Of a stretch of 64,000 nucleotides of DNA, positions 18,316 to 27,033 are shown piece by piece. The notes under the pieces were generated by a model, which ran no database searches, was not told the DNA's origin, and saw nothing but the letters and a program-made list of their open reading frames with translations. The stretch comes from CAJINA01 sp964636125 (GTDB lineage: Bacteria; Desulfobacterota; Desulfobacteria; Desulfobacterales; CAJINA01). The first letter of the stretch is position 1; each line of letters starts with the position of its first letter. The stretch is from the NCBI GenBank assembly GCA_964636125.1, contig CAZWPX010000016.1, forward strand, positions 16,653 through 80,652, given 5' to 3'. The translations under genes were made by a program, and so were the position numbers.

Positions 18316-19494
18316 GAACAGGGCGTCCACAAAGCGTTCTGGATCGAACGCCTGGAGGTCATCGATTTGTTCCCCGACGCCGATATATTTCAGCGGGATC
18401 TTCAAGGTGCTGCAGATCGCAACCACGATGCCACCCTTGGCTGTACCGTCCAGCTTTGTCAGTGCCAGGCCGGTTATGTCCATCGCCTCGTTGAACAGTT
18501 TGGCCTGGGAAAGCGCGTTCTGACCGGTAGTGGCGTCTAAAACCAGGAGCGTTTCGTGTGGCGCACCATCCAGTTTTTTGGATACCGACCGCTTGATCTT
18601 CTTTAACTCCTCCATGAGGTTGACTTTCGTGTGCAGTCGGCCCGCGGTGTCAATGATAACCTGGTCGGATCCCCTGGCGATGGCGGCTTCAACACTGTCA
18701 AAGGCCACTGCCGCTGGATCGGAGTTCTCCCTGTGCTTGACAATATCCGCATCGGCGCGCTCAGCCCAGATGGTGAGCTGTTCAATGGCGGCTGCCCGGA
18801 ACGTGTCCGCGGCGGCAATGAGGATTTTTTGGCCGGCGGCATTGGCCTTGGCGGCCAGTTTGCCGATGGTCGTGGTTTTGCCCACGCCGTTGACCCCGAT
18901 GACCATGGTGACATACGGTTTTTCAACCGATGCCTCTTCAGTGGAAGCCTCAACATCCAACAGGGCGCGGATCTCGTTCTTTAAGATCTCCTTGAGGTCT
19001 TCCGGCCCTGAAATCCGGGGCGCATTCTTGCGGAGCCGTTCAATGATACCCATGGTGGTTTGAACACCGAGATCGGCCGTGATCAGCAGCTCTTCAAGGT
19101 CCTCAAGCATTTCATCATCGACTTTGACTTTGCCGGTGAAAAGTTCATCTATATCCGTGGTCAGCACCTTCCGGGTCTTGGCAAGGCCGTTCTTCAGGCG
19201 TTTGAAAAAGCCACCGGGTTTCTTCTCCCCGGTCTCTTCGACTGCAGGGCTATCTTCAGGTTCTTGGTCATCCGCAGCGGACACGGGAACCTCCACCTCC
19301 GGTGGGATGGTGTCTGCGGCAGGGTTCTGGTCACTTTCCGGATCTACCGGGAGTACCTTCTCCGTTGTCGCAGTCTCTGTCTCTGCAGCTGCCTGTACGG
19401 GCAGTTCTTCTGTGCCCTGTTCTTTTGCGGCCTGTTTATCTGAAGGCTGGTTCTCTGCTTCCGCGCCCTTCTTTTTAAACCATCCAAATGCCAT
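18313..19494 (-). CDS. ftsY: Signal recognition particle receptor FtsY
   Basis: 393 aa. I start at the ATG giving MAFGWFKKKG, with AAAAAGG upstream. An acidic, low-complexity A region spans about 1-95, then the helical N domain, then the GTPase G domain: P-loop GVNGVGKTTT at 200-209, DTFRAAA, DTAGR and TKLDG. It docks the SRP-ribosome complex at the membrane. It lies downstream of smc in the same direction, a common pairing. Confidence 0.95.
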   Translation of the reverse strand: MAFGWFKKKGAEAENQPSDKQAAKEQGTEELPVQAAAETETATTEKVLPVDPESDQNPAADTIPPEVEVPVSAADDQEPEDSPAVEETGEKKPGGFFKRLKNGLAKTRKVLTTDIDELFTGKVKVDDEMLEDLEELLITADLGVQTTMGIIERLRKNAPRISGPEDLKEILKNEIRALLDVEASTEEASVEKPYVTMVIGVNGVGKTTTIGKLAAKANAAGQKILIAAADTFRAAAIEQLTIWAERADADIVKHRENSDPAAVAFDSVEAAIARGSDQVIIDTAGRLHTKVNLMEELKKIKRSVSKKLDGAPHETLLVLDATTGQNALSQAKLFNEAMDITGLALTKLDGTAKGGIVVAICSTLKIPLKYIGVGEQIDDLQAFDPERFVDALF

Positions 19495-19594
19495 GATATG
19501 CCTTTTTCCAAGCTTTAAAAACCCGGCCCTCAGGGCCAAGCCTGTCCCGCTTCGCGGGGATCAGAGATATATGGTTTTACAGTGAAAACTGATA

Positions 19595-19628
19595 CAAGTG
19601 CCTAAAATGAACTAAAGTTTGAAGTCGG
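19595..19628. repeat. Intergenic repeat, family B copy 1
   Basis: AAGTGCCTAAAATGAACTAA followed by AGTTTGAAGT, in the smc-ftsY gap. It matches the copies at 23653 and 31664. Confidence 0.6.
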
Positions 19629-19655
19629 TTTTCCTTTTCGGAAACTCAGCGGATA

Positions 19656-22600
19656 CTATTGATTGGCGGCTACGTCAAGCTTAGAATCATCCGGGGCGGG
19701 CTGATTGTCCGGGCGGTCGAAATTTACCGAGACGAGTTTTGAGATGCCCTTTTTCTCCATGGTAATACCAAAAAGGGTATCTGCAAATTCCATGCTGTGC
19801 TTGTTGTGCGTGATCATGATGATCTGAGATTTAGCGCCAATCAACTTCAAAAGATCATTGAAGCGATAGACGTTGGCATCATCCAGCGGGGCGTCGATCT
19901 CATCCATCAGGCAAAAAGAGGCTGGTTTCAGCAGGAAGATGGAAAAAATGAAAGCAATCGCCGAAAGGGCTTTTTCACCACCCGAAAGCAAGCTCATACG
20001 GGTCAGTTTTTTTCCGGGTGGCTGGATCATGAACTCGACTCCGGTTTCGAGGGGGTTGCCGGGTTCCGTCATAATTAATTTGGCCGAGCCGCCCTCAAAC
20101 AGACGGGGAAAGATTTCTTTGATTTTTTCATTGACCGCGTTAAAGGTGGCCAGAAATTTTTCCTGGGTAATGCGATTAATTTTCCGGATCACACGATGCA
20201 GATCGTCGATGGCCTTTAACAGATCATCCCGCTGTTCAATGAGAAAGTCCTGGCGGTCTTTCAGCTGATCGTACTCCCGGATTGCCCCGAGATTGACATC
20301 CGTGATGCTGGCAATTCTTTTTCGGCATTTTTCGAGTTCGGTTTCTTTCTGCTTGACGGTCTGCCCGGGGTCTTCCGGGTCTTGCTCTACTTGAGCATCA
20401 ATTTCCTGCTGCAACACCTGCATGGTTTTATGATACCGCTCGATCAACCGGTTCTCAAGGTTTTCGCACTGCATTTTTTGCTGGGACAGGTCGAGTTCCA
20501 CCAGCCTGATTTTCTGATTGGCAGCCTCTCTTTTGCTGATCAATTGTGAAGCGGCCTGATCATTTTCACGCAGCTGTGTATCGATCGAGTTGAAATCGTG
20601 CTCATTGTCCTCCAGGACTGTATCCAGTTTCTTTACGTTTGCATACAGAGTTTGCAGGACTGTTTCACCCTCGTCGATTCGAAATTTCGAATCGGAGGTT
20701 TTCCTTATTTTCCGGGTGATCTCCACCTGGAGTTGTTCTTTCCGGGTCAGGCCGTCCGACCGGAATTCATTTAGGCGGCGCAGGGTGTTGTTGCTGTTTT
20801 CCAGGCCTGCATTGGATGCGGTCAGCTTCATTTTCAAGTCAATGATATGCTGGTTGAAGCTTTCCAGTTTGTTCTTCAGCGCTTCGATCTTTCCAGTGGT
20901 GATCGTCACATTTTCCTGGGCGGATGTGATCTGGGCACCGATTTTTTCGATAGCCTGCTTGGTTCGGGCCATCTCGGCATCGGTGTCATCCGCTTCGCCC
21001 AGGATCTGATCCTGTTCCAGTTGAACAACTTCAAGGTGGCGCCGGGCATGCTTCAGGTCTTCGGTGACTTTGTACAGCTCTTTCTCGGCTTCGATTTCAT
21101 CCTGGATCTGTTCACTGCGTTCCTCAAAGAGTTGCTGCAGTTCGATTTCCATTGCCCGGGCTTGCGCTTCCAGTTCAGCCTGGATGGCATGGCCCGTTTC
21201 AAGATCTTTAACTACCGTTTGAATCGTTTTCGCGAGGTTTTTGATTTCTGATTTTTTGGCCAGAATACCGGCCAGCTTATCCTTGCTGCCGCCGACGATG
21301 ATCCCCCGGTCGGTGATCAAATCGCCCTGGCGGGTGACAACGGCACAAGCACCCCCGGTTTTTTCGCGCAATGCCAGGGCCCCGGCCATGTCCGCAGCGA
21401 CCAGAACCCGGCCCAGCAGTTCACTGGTCAATTTCGTGTAGCCCGGCCGGGCGGTGACATAACTGGCGAGGCAGTCCCGGGAATCAACGCCGTTTTCCGG
21501 AAGCTGGGATTGGCGGATATCAGCAACCGGGATGAAACCGCTGCGGCCTGCACCCTGGGAACGCAAAAATTCAATGGCGTTCAAGCCGGACGGTGTGTCT
21601 TGCACCAGGACATACTGCAAGGATTCTCCCAGTACCGCTTCAACTGCAATTTCATACTCAGGCTGGACTTCAAGCATGTCCGCCATCAGGCCCAGGATGT
21701 CCGCTTCAAGGCGGGTGGTCTCCTCCGGGTTTGTCGGGTTGTCTGCGGATGGCCCGGCCTGATGCGCCTGCATAACCGCGCGGACGCCGTCTTTATACCA
21801 CTCGAAGCTCTCTTCCATCTTTTTTAACGTGGCGTGTTGAGAGCGGGCCCTGTTTTTCTCGAGTTCAAGTGTCTGAACGTGCTTTACCTGTATAACCAGG
21901 GCGCTGTTTTTTTCCTTGAGCTTTCCCTGGGCTTCATCCACCCGGTTGTTCAGGGCGCCTATATCCCGTTTAATCAGGGCCAGCGTTTCATCGTTGCGTG
22001 CTTTCTTTTTCTCCAGGGCCGACAGGGCCTGTTGGGCAAGGGCTTCTTCTTCGCCGATGCGCTTGAGCCTTCGTGCCAGGTTCTCCCGGTTGCGGGTGGA
22101 ATTTTGCGAGATGTTTTTCAACCGGGCTTCCTGGGTGACGTGCTCCATAAGTTCGGTTTTGGCTATTTCAAGGGCGCGGTCCAGCGCCTGCTGCCGGCCG
22201 GTAAGTCCCCGGGAAGCGGAGAGTTCTTTTTCTAAGGCCGTATTGATATCTGCAATCCGGTCTGAAAAGTCCCGGTTCTGACTTTCAATCTGTTCGATTT
22301 CACTGACAAGTTTGACGTTTTTGGCATCCAGATCTTCGCCTGCTGATTCGAGTTCAGTCACTTCAGTGCTAAGTCGCTGGATATCGCTGCGCAGGTGGGC
22401 CAGGTCATTCTCCAGACGGTCAATGGCTCGCTGGTCATTGTACTTGAGGGCTTTTTGTTCCGAAATCTTCTGTCGTTTCTTCTCCCTGCGAAACTTGATC
22501 TCTTCAACAGCCGCATCGATTTTCCTCAGTTCCGCGGAGTGTTCCAGATCGGTGTCGTTCAGTTCTTTGAGCAGGCGTTCCAGTTCCGAAATCTTGTGCG

Positions 22601-23321
22601 TGTAATCGGTATGGTATCCGCAGGACAACGTGACATCCAGCGTGCGGATACGTGTTTTGAACTTATTGTACAATTCGGCTTTGCGAGCCTGGCGCTTCAG
22701 ACTGGCCATCTGGCGGCTGATTTCAGAAGTGATGTCAGTCAGTCTCAGCAGGTTCTGCTGGGTGGAAGCGACCTTGCGGAGTGCTTCTGTTTTGCGGGCT
22801 TTGTAGCGGGTGACCCCGGAGGCTTCCTCGATGAAGGCCCGGCGTTCATCCGGCCCGGCATCCGTGATCGCGCCGATGTTGCCCTGCTGTATGACCGCAT
22901 AAGATCTGGCGCCCATGCCGCTGCCCACAAAAATGTTGTAGATGTCTTTCAAGCGACAGGGCTGTTTGTTGATATAGTAAACCCTTTCACCGGAGCGATA
23001 GACACGCCGGGTGATCATGATTTCTGTGAAATCTCTGAATTCTTCCGGCCCGGAGCCGCTTTCATTGGAAAGGGTTAAAGAGACTTCGGCCATGTTGAGT
23101 GAAGGGATGCCGGTGGTGCCTGAGAAAATAACATCCTGCATGGACTTGCCGCGCAGCTGTTTGGCGCTCTGTTCCCCCATGACCCACCGGAGGGCATCCA
23201 CGACATTGCTTTTCCCGCAGCCATTGGGTCCGACAATTGCGGAAATACCGTGGGGGAATTTTATAACCGATCTTTCGTGGAAAGATTTAAAACCTGTGAT
23301 TTCCAGCTTTTTAAGCCGCAT
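19656..23321 (-). CDS. smc: Chromosome segregation protein SMC
   Basis: 1221 aa, typical for bacterial SMC. The N-terminal ATPase half has Walker A GPNGCGKSNVVDALRW (about 31-46). Two long coiled-coil arms (about 170-500 and 670-1010) flank the hinge (about 520-650, with MLEVQPEYEIAVEAVLGE and RSQGAGRSGFIP). The C-terminal half has the ABC signature LLSGGEKALSA and Walker B FCLMDEIDAPLDDANV. It dimerises and compacts and separates chromosomes with ScpA/ScpB, which are not in the window. A good minus-strand promoter lies 71 bp upstream. Confidence 0.97.
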   Translation of the reverse strand: MRLKKLEITGFKSFHERSVIKFPHGISAIVGPNGCGKSNVVDALRWVMGEQSAKQLRGKSMQDVIFSGTTGIPSLNMAEVSLTLSNESGSGPEEFRDFTEIMITRRVYRSGERVYYINKQPCRLKDIYNIFVGSGMGARSYAVIQQGNIGAITDAGPDERRAFIEEASGVTRYKARKTEALRKVASTQQNLLRLTDITSEISRQMASLKRQARKAELYNKFKTRIRTLDVTLSCGYHTDYTHKISELERLLKELNDTDLEHSAELRKIDAAVEEIKFRREKKRQKISEQKALKYNDQRAIDRLENDLAHLRSDIQRLSTEVTELESAGEDLDAKNVKLVSEIEQIESQNRDFSDRIADINTALEKELSASRGLTGRQQALDRALEIAKTELMEHVTQEARLKNISQNSTRNRENLARRLKRIGEEEALAQQALSALEKKKARNDETLALIKRDIGALNNRVDEAQGKLKEKNSALVIQVKHVQTLELEKNRARSQHATLKKMEESFEWYKDGVRAVMQAHQAGPSADNPTNPEETTRLEADILGLMADMLEVQPEYEIAVEAVLGESLQYVLVQDTPSGLNAIEFLRSQGAGRSGFIPVADIRQSQLPENGVDSRDCLASYVTARPGYTKLTSELLGRVLVAADMAGALALREKTGGACAVVTRQGDLITDRGIIVGGSKDKLAGILAKKSEIKNLAKTIQTVVKDLETGHAIQAELEAQARAMEIELQQLFEERSEQIQDEIEAEKELYKVTEDLKHARRHLEVVQLEQDQILGEADDTDAEMARTKQAIEKIGAQITSAQENVTITTGKIEALKNKLESFNQHIIDLKMKLTASNAGLENSNNTLRRLNEFRSDGLTRKEQLQVEITRKIRKTSDSKFRIDEGETVLQTLYANVKKLDTVLEDNEHDFNSIDTQLRENDQAASQLISKREAANQKIRLVELDLSQQKMQCENLENRLIERYHKTMQVLQQEIDAQVEQDPEDPGQTVKQKETELEKCRKRIASITDVNLGAIREYDQLKDRQDFLIEQRDDLLKAIDDLHRVIRKINRITQEKFLATFNAVNEKIKEIFPRLFEGGSAKLIMTEPGNPLETGVEFMIQPPGKKLTRMSLLSGGEKALSAIAFIFSIFLLKPASFCLMDEIDAPLDDANVYRFNDLLKLIGAKSQIIMITHNKHSMEFADTLFGITMEKKGISKLVSVNFDRPDNQPAPDDSKLDVAANQ

Positions 23322-23391
23322 ATGAAAGTGTGAACATCCTTTTGGGTTGGTTCTGGAAGCTACCTTGATTTACCTGGTAACAGTGGGCCAA

Positions 23392-23420
23392 GGTATACCA
23401 GATAGCCGGGGGGATGTAAA
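23392..23420 (-). promoter_or_regulatory. Sigma-70-type promoter of smc
   Basis: On the minus strand TTTACA (23420-23415), a 17-bp spacer and TATACC (23397-23392) lie about 71 bp before the smc ATG. Confidence 0.5.
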
Positions 23421-23652
23421 GTGAAAACACAACAGGGGGTAGGTGTTTGGTGTGTAAAATACTATATGTGGTGTAATTAAGGAATCCGAACAAAATCGGG
23501 AACATGGTGCCGGCGTCAGCCAGGCCAGGGTGTGTCAGGGGGTTTTACCAAGGTGTAACGGCGCCGGTCGATTCGATGCAGTCTTCTCAGGGAGATAAAA
23601 TTGTCACACCAGGGCCAGCTCCGAGATAATTGGCTATGCCCTGCAGGCTGAG

Positions 23653-23766
23653 GCAAGTGCCTTAAGTGAACTAAAGTTTAAAGTGATCAAAGTTAAGGCA
23701 TTCTACTGATTGTATAAAACCAGCGGAGCGGAGCGACTCCAGAACTTTGGATCACTTCAAACTTAT
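23653..23766. repeat. Hairpin repeat, family B copy 2
   Basis: It starts GCAAGTGCCTTAAGTGAACT. AGTTTAAAGTGATCAAAGTT near 23676 pairs with AACTTTGGATCACTTCAAAC near 23742, giving a stem of about 20 bp with one bulge around a GC-rich loop. It lies downstream of the ABC-transporter ATPase gene. Confidence 0.6.
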
Positions 23767-23823
23767 CAGTTTACTCGGTCAGGCGGCAGGCCAGATTTGA
23801 TCCCGCTGGATCCACGGTAAACA

Positions 23824-24555
23824 TTACAGGATCTGGCTGAGGAAAAGCTTGGTACGATCATGGTCCGGGTCTTCAAAGAAATGTTCCGGCGTGCCGACCT
23901 CCACGATTTTGCCCTCATCCATGAAGATGACCCGATCCGCCACTTCCCGGGCAAAACCCATTTCGTGGGTGACGCAGACCATGGTCATGCCCTCCTTGGC
24001 CAGGGTTTTCATAACGTCCAGGACTTCACCGATCATTTCCGGATCCAGGGCGGATGTCGGTTCATCAAACAGCATGATCTTGGGTTCCATGGCCAGGGCG
24101 CGGGCGATGGCCACACGCTGCTGTTGACCGCCTGAAAGCTGATCCGGGTAGACATTAATCTTGTCCACAATGCCAACCTTCTTCAGAAGTACCATCGCTT
24201 TGTCGCGGGCCTCCTTTTTGGGCCGTTTGCGGACTACGGTCTGGGCCAGGGTGACGTTTTCAAGGACAGTCTTATGCGGGAACAGGTTAAAGGATTGGAA
24301 GACCATGCCCACTTCGGCGCGAACTTTGTTGATATTCGTTTTCCGGTCCAGGATATCGATATCATCAATAATGATGTGTCCGCTGGTGGCTGTCTCCAGA
24401 TGATTAAGGCACCTGAGCAGGGTGCTCTTTCCGGAACCGGAAGGTCCGATCACCACCACCACTTCGCCGGCCTCTATTTTTGTGGTCACATCCACAAGGG
24501 CTTTGACCTCATGGGGCACCAGAAAGGTTTTATAGACATTTTTAACATCGATCAC
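23824..24555 (-). CDS. Polar amino-acid ABC transporter ATP-binding protein
   Basis: 243 aa. Walker A GPSGSGKSTLLRCLN (about 36-50), Q-loop VFQSFNLFPH, signature LSGGQQQRVAIARAL and Walker B IMLFDEPTSALDPE are all intact. This is the GlnQ/HisP subfamily, which energises uptake of polar amino acids. Its start overlaps the permease stop by 4 bp. Together with the permease and binding protein it forms a complete importer. Confidence 0.93.
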   Translation of the reverse strand: MIDVKNVYKTFLVPHEVKALVDVTTKIEAGEVVVVIGPSGSGKSTLLRCLNHLETATSGHIIIDDIDILDRKTNINKVRAEVGMVFQSFNLFPHKTVLENVTLAQTVVRKRPKKEARDKAMVLLKKVGIVDKINVYPDQLSGGQQQRVAIARALAMEPKIMLFDEPTSALDPEMIGEVLDVMKTLAKEGMTMVCVTHEMGFAREVADRVIFMDEGKIVEVGTPEHFFEDPDHDRTKLFLSQIL

Positions 24556-25565
24556 GAGGTTTCATACCTCCTTTCCAGATGTTGGACAAACATTGAAAGC
24601 GTGAAGGTCAAAACGAGATACATGATGGCACAGACAAACCAGAATTCATACGGCTGCAGGCTGACCGTGATTGCTTCACGGGTAGCCTTGGTCAGTTCCC
24701 GGATTGCGATCATGCCCAACAGGGAGGAGTCCTTGACCAGGCTGATGAACTGGCCGGCCAGAGGCGGCAGGATGCGCCGCATGGCCTGGGGCAAAATGAT
24801 GTGGAACATCGACTGGGCACCGGTCATGCCCAGTGAGCGGGACGCTTCCGACTGGCCCTTGTGAATGGACTGGATTCCGGCCCGGACAATTTCGGTGACA
24901 TAGGCGCCGGTAAAACAGGCCAGGGACGCCACCCCGTAATAGATCGCCGGAATTTCATGTAAGCTGTAGCGTATAAGGATATTGTTGACCAGAGTGGCAA
25001 ATACAAAATACCAGATAAATATCTGAACCAGCAACGGGGAGCCGCGGATGATTTCTACATAGGTGATGGCCGCCCATTTCAGGGCGGGATTGGAAGAAAT
25101 TCGGGCAATGCCCCCCAACAGCCCGATCAGAATGCCGAAAACGATGGAATACAGACTAACCTTAAGGGTGATCCACATGCCCTGCACCATGATCCCGGGG
25201 CGCCATTCCTTGTAAAGCCCCAGGGTATCGCCTGGTGAAATCATGTCGCCTTCATAAACCATGACCTCCACCTTTTCGTGCTCAATGGTGTATGTTTCGA
25301 CGCCGTCTTCACCTTTCACCTTGATAACCGTACGGGTGCTGCCTTGGGAGATGGATTCCACATCGCCTTCGATATCGGCTTTTATTTCGACGCTTTCATG
25401 ATGGGCAAAGTAACGGGGGATGTTGTACCAGCGCCAGACATAATCAATTTCAATCGCAGCCACATATAGAAAGGCAAGTATTGAGAATATTCCCAGAAAA
25501 AAAACACTTAACCAGAACGCGGTGTTCGCCTTGCTGCGAGGTTTCTGCAGGCTTGAAGATTCCAT
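24552..25565 (-). CDS. Amino-acid ABC transporter permease with periplasmic insert
   Basis: 337 aa from the ATG giving MESSSLQK (AGGA upstream); a TTG six codons earlier is less likely. The C-terminal two thirds are a normal HisM/GlnP-type permease, with the conserved EAA loop EASRSLGMTGAQSMFHIILP and five helices. Unusual: after a first helix (about 16-38) comes an extra 75-residue stretch (about 45-120) before the permease core. It is rich in beta strands and ends VMVYEGDMISPGDTLG, a pattern like the biotinyl/lipoyl barrel-sandwich fold of HlyD-type proteins. The lysine that carries lipoate or biotin is not obvious, so it is more likely a structural domain. Confidence 0.85.
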   Translation of the reverse strand: MESSSLQKPRSKANTAFWLSVFFLGIFSILAFLYVAAIEIDYVWRWYNIPRYFAHHESVEIKADIEGDVESISQGSTRTVIKVKGEDGVETYTIEHEKVEVMVYEGDMISPGDTLGLYKEWRPGIMVQGMWITLKVSLYSIVFGILIGLLGGIARISSNPALKWAAITYVEIIRGSPLLVQIFIWYFVFATLVNNILIRYSLHEIPAIYYGVASLACFTGAYVTEIVRAGIQSIHKGQSEASRSLGMTGAQSMFHIILPQAMRRILPPLAGQFISLVKDSSLLGMIAIRELTKATREAITVSLQPYEFWFVCAIMYLVLTFTLSMFVQHLERRYETS

Positions 25566-25586
25566 ATCAGTTCCTGTGTGCAAAAC

Positions 25587-25622
25587 AGGCCGGCAACTCC
25601 GGGATGCCCGGGCTGCCGGCCT
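25587..25622 (-). terminator. Hairpin between binding-protein and permease genes
   Basis: AGGCCGGCA and TGCCGGCCT pair around a CCGGG/CCCGG inner stem. There is no long T-run. It probably stabilises the mRNA 3' end or partly terminates, so that the binding protein is made in excess of the membrane parts, as is common in such operons. Confidence 0.55.
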
Positions 25623-25656
25623 GAAATAAGAGCCTGGTGTTGCTCAAGTCGGGGGA

Positions 25657-26484
25657 CTATTCGATATCTTTGATCCAGGCAGTGCTTTTGATCCACTTGT
25701 CGTAAATTTTGGCATAGCGGCCATCGTTTTTAACCTGGCGCAGGAAGTTGTTGAGCCAGTTCATGAAATCGGGATCGCCCTTGCGGATTGCCCAGGCAAG
25801 CGGTTCGAACGTAAAAGGTTCGTCCAGGAAGATCAGTTTGCCGGCGCCCTGCTGGGCCATGAAGGTGGCGCAAAAGGGGAGGTCGTATACAGTCGCATCG
25901 GCTTTGCCGTTGAGGACTTCCAGGGCAGCTTCGGACTCGGATTCAAAAGATTTGTATTTGGCTTTGGGGATCAGGCGTTTGATAGCCTGTTCGCCGGTGG
26001 TGCCAAGTTTAGAGCAGACCGTGTATTTCGGGTTGTTGAGATCTTTGTAGGATTTTATCTTGCCGGCGTTCCGTTTATTCAGCAGAATTGTCTGGCCTAC
26101 AATGATATAGGGATCCGCGAAGTTGATCTTGAGATTTCTCTCCTGGGTAGCCGTCATACCACTGATAATAATATCAAATTTCTTGGTAATCAGGGCGGGG
26201 ATGATGCCGTCCCAGGCAGTGTTGACCGGTACAAATTTCACGCCCATGGCCTTGGCCATCTCTTTGGCCATGTCAATGTCGAATCCGATAAAGCGGCCTT
26301 TTTTGTCCGCCATTTCAAACGGCATGTAGCCGGCCTCGAAACCAACCCGGAGCTGTCCGCGCTTGGTGATCTGCTCCAGTGTAGATTTTTTAGCAAGATC
26401 AATGTCCGACCCGATCGCGGCTGCTGAAAAGCCAAACAGTATCGCCGTTACTAAAACCAACCCCATTACAAGACCTTTCTTCAT
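25657..26484 (-). CDS. Amino-acid ABC transporter substrate-binding protein
   Basis: 275 aa, family 3 solute-binding protein. A signal peptide (MKKGLVMGLVLVTAILFGFS) is followed by the typical first lobe LRVGFEAGYMPFEM ... GFDIDMAKEMAKAMG. The ligand motifs SGMTATQERNLKINFADPY and KLGTTGEQAIK are present. It delivers a polar amino acid to the permease/ATPase encoded downstream. A strong GGAGGGG-type ribosome site precedes the ATG. Confidence 0.93.
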   Translation of the reverse strand: MKKGLVMGLVLVTAILFGFSAAAIGSDIDLAKKSTLEQITKRGQLRVGFEAGYMPFEMADKKGRFIGFDIDMAKEMAKAMGVKFVPVNTAWDGIIPALITKKFDIIISGMTATQERNLKINFADPYIIVGQTILLNKRNAGKIKSYKDLNNPKYTVCSKLGTTGEQAIKRLIPKAKYKSFESESEAALEVLNGKADATVYDLPFCATFMAQQGAGKLIFLDEPFTFEPLAWAIRKGDPDFMNWLNNFLRQVKNDGRYAKIYDKWIKSTAWIKDIE

Positions 26485-26620
26485 CTTAACCCCTCCTTTT
26501 CAAATGTCTCTGTTTGTTGGATGTTTCCCCAGAGGAAAATCCTGTATTCAGTGGGACCACGTGCCGGCCGGGCAATATCGTGCTAACAGGCCGTATTCAC
26601 ACCGTGCTGACTGATGATCC

Positions 26621-26649
26621 GGTATATATCAGATAGCACCTAAAGTAAA
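26621..26649 (-). promoter_or_regulatory. Promoter of the amino-acid ABC operon
   Basis: On the minus strand TTTACT (26649-26644), 17 bp, TATACC (26626-26621), about 137 bp before the binding-protein ATG. The -10 is the same as that proposed for smc. Confidence 0.45.
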
Positions 26650-26880
26650 GATTTGTTTAGCGTTTGAAGGGCTGCAGGGTTCATATTGAATACATTATAA
26701 TGGATCACCCATTTGTAGTTAAAGGCCGTCGATGTCAAGCAAAAGTTCCCTGTACCGCAGGGCTTTGTCCGGGGAAACGCGGCCAGGCCGTAGTAGAATT
26801 GCTATTTCACGGTCCGGCCGCTGTAATCTTGATACGGGCGCCTGGTTTCTTAGCAGAACCGGCTACGATCTCTAATCCAC

Positions 26881-26910
26881 TTGACACGTCCTGCGGGGGG
26901 CAGGTAATAT
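26881..26910 (+). promoter_or_regulatory. Promoter of the phosphofructokinase gene
   Basis: TTGACA at 26881-26886, an 18-bp G-rich spacer and TAATAT at 26905-26910, about 124 bp before the ATG at 27034. Confidence 0.5.
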
Positions 26911-27033
26911 GACAGGTCGTCAGGGCCAAAGCAACTGGCCGGGCCTCACAAAACCAATGGGGCGGCGGCATCCGCAGGTGATGACGCCTGCCGTTGTAAC
27001 CACTTGTAACTTAACGAATAACGGGGAGACTCA

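Larger units (their letters stand above)
23322..23823. other. 502-bp gap between smc and the ABC transporter
   Basis: It holds the smc promoter at 23392-23420, a 23653-23766 hairpin repeat and otherwise no frame I would call a gene. The short minus frame at 23311-23505 has no ribosome site or recognisable content. Confidence 0.5.
26485..27033. other. 549-bp divergent intergenic region
   Basis: It separates the ABC transporter (minus) from phosphofructokinase (plus) and holds one candidate promoter for each, listed separately. An 82-codon plus frame at 26664-26912 has no ribosome site and looks non-coding. Confidence 0.5.

Noticed and set aside
26664..26912. 82-codon frame before phosphofructokinase
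   Set aside because: No ribosome site; composition unlike its neighbours; contains the proposed promoter at its end.
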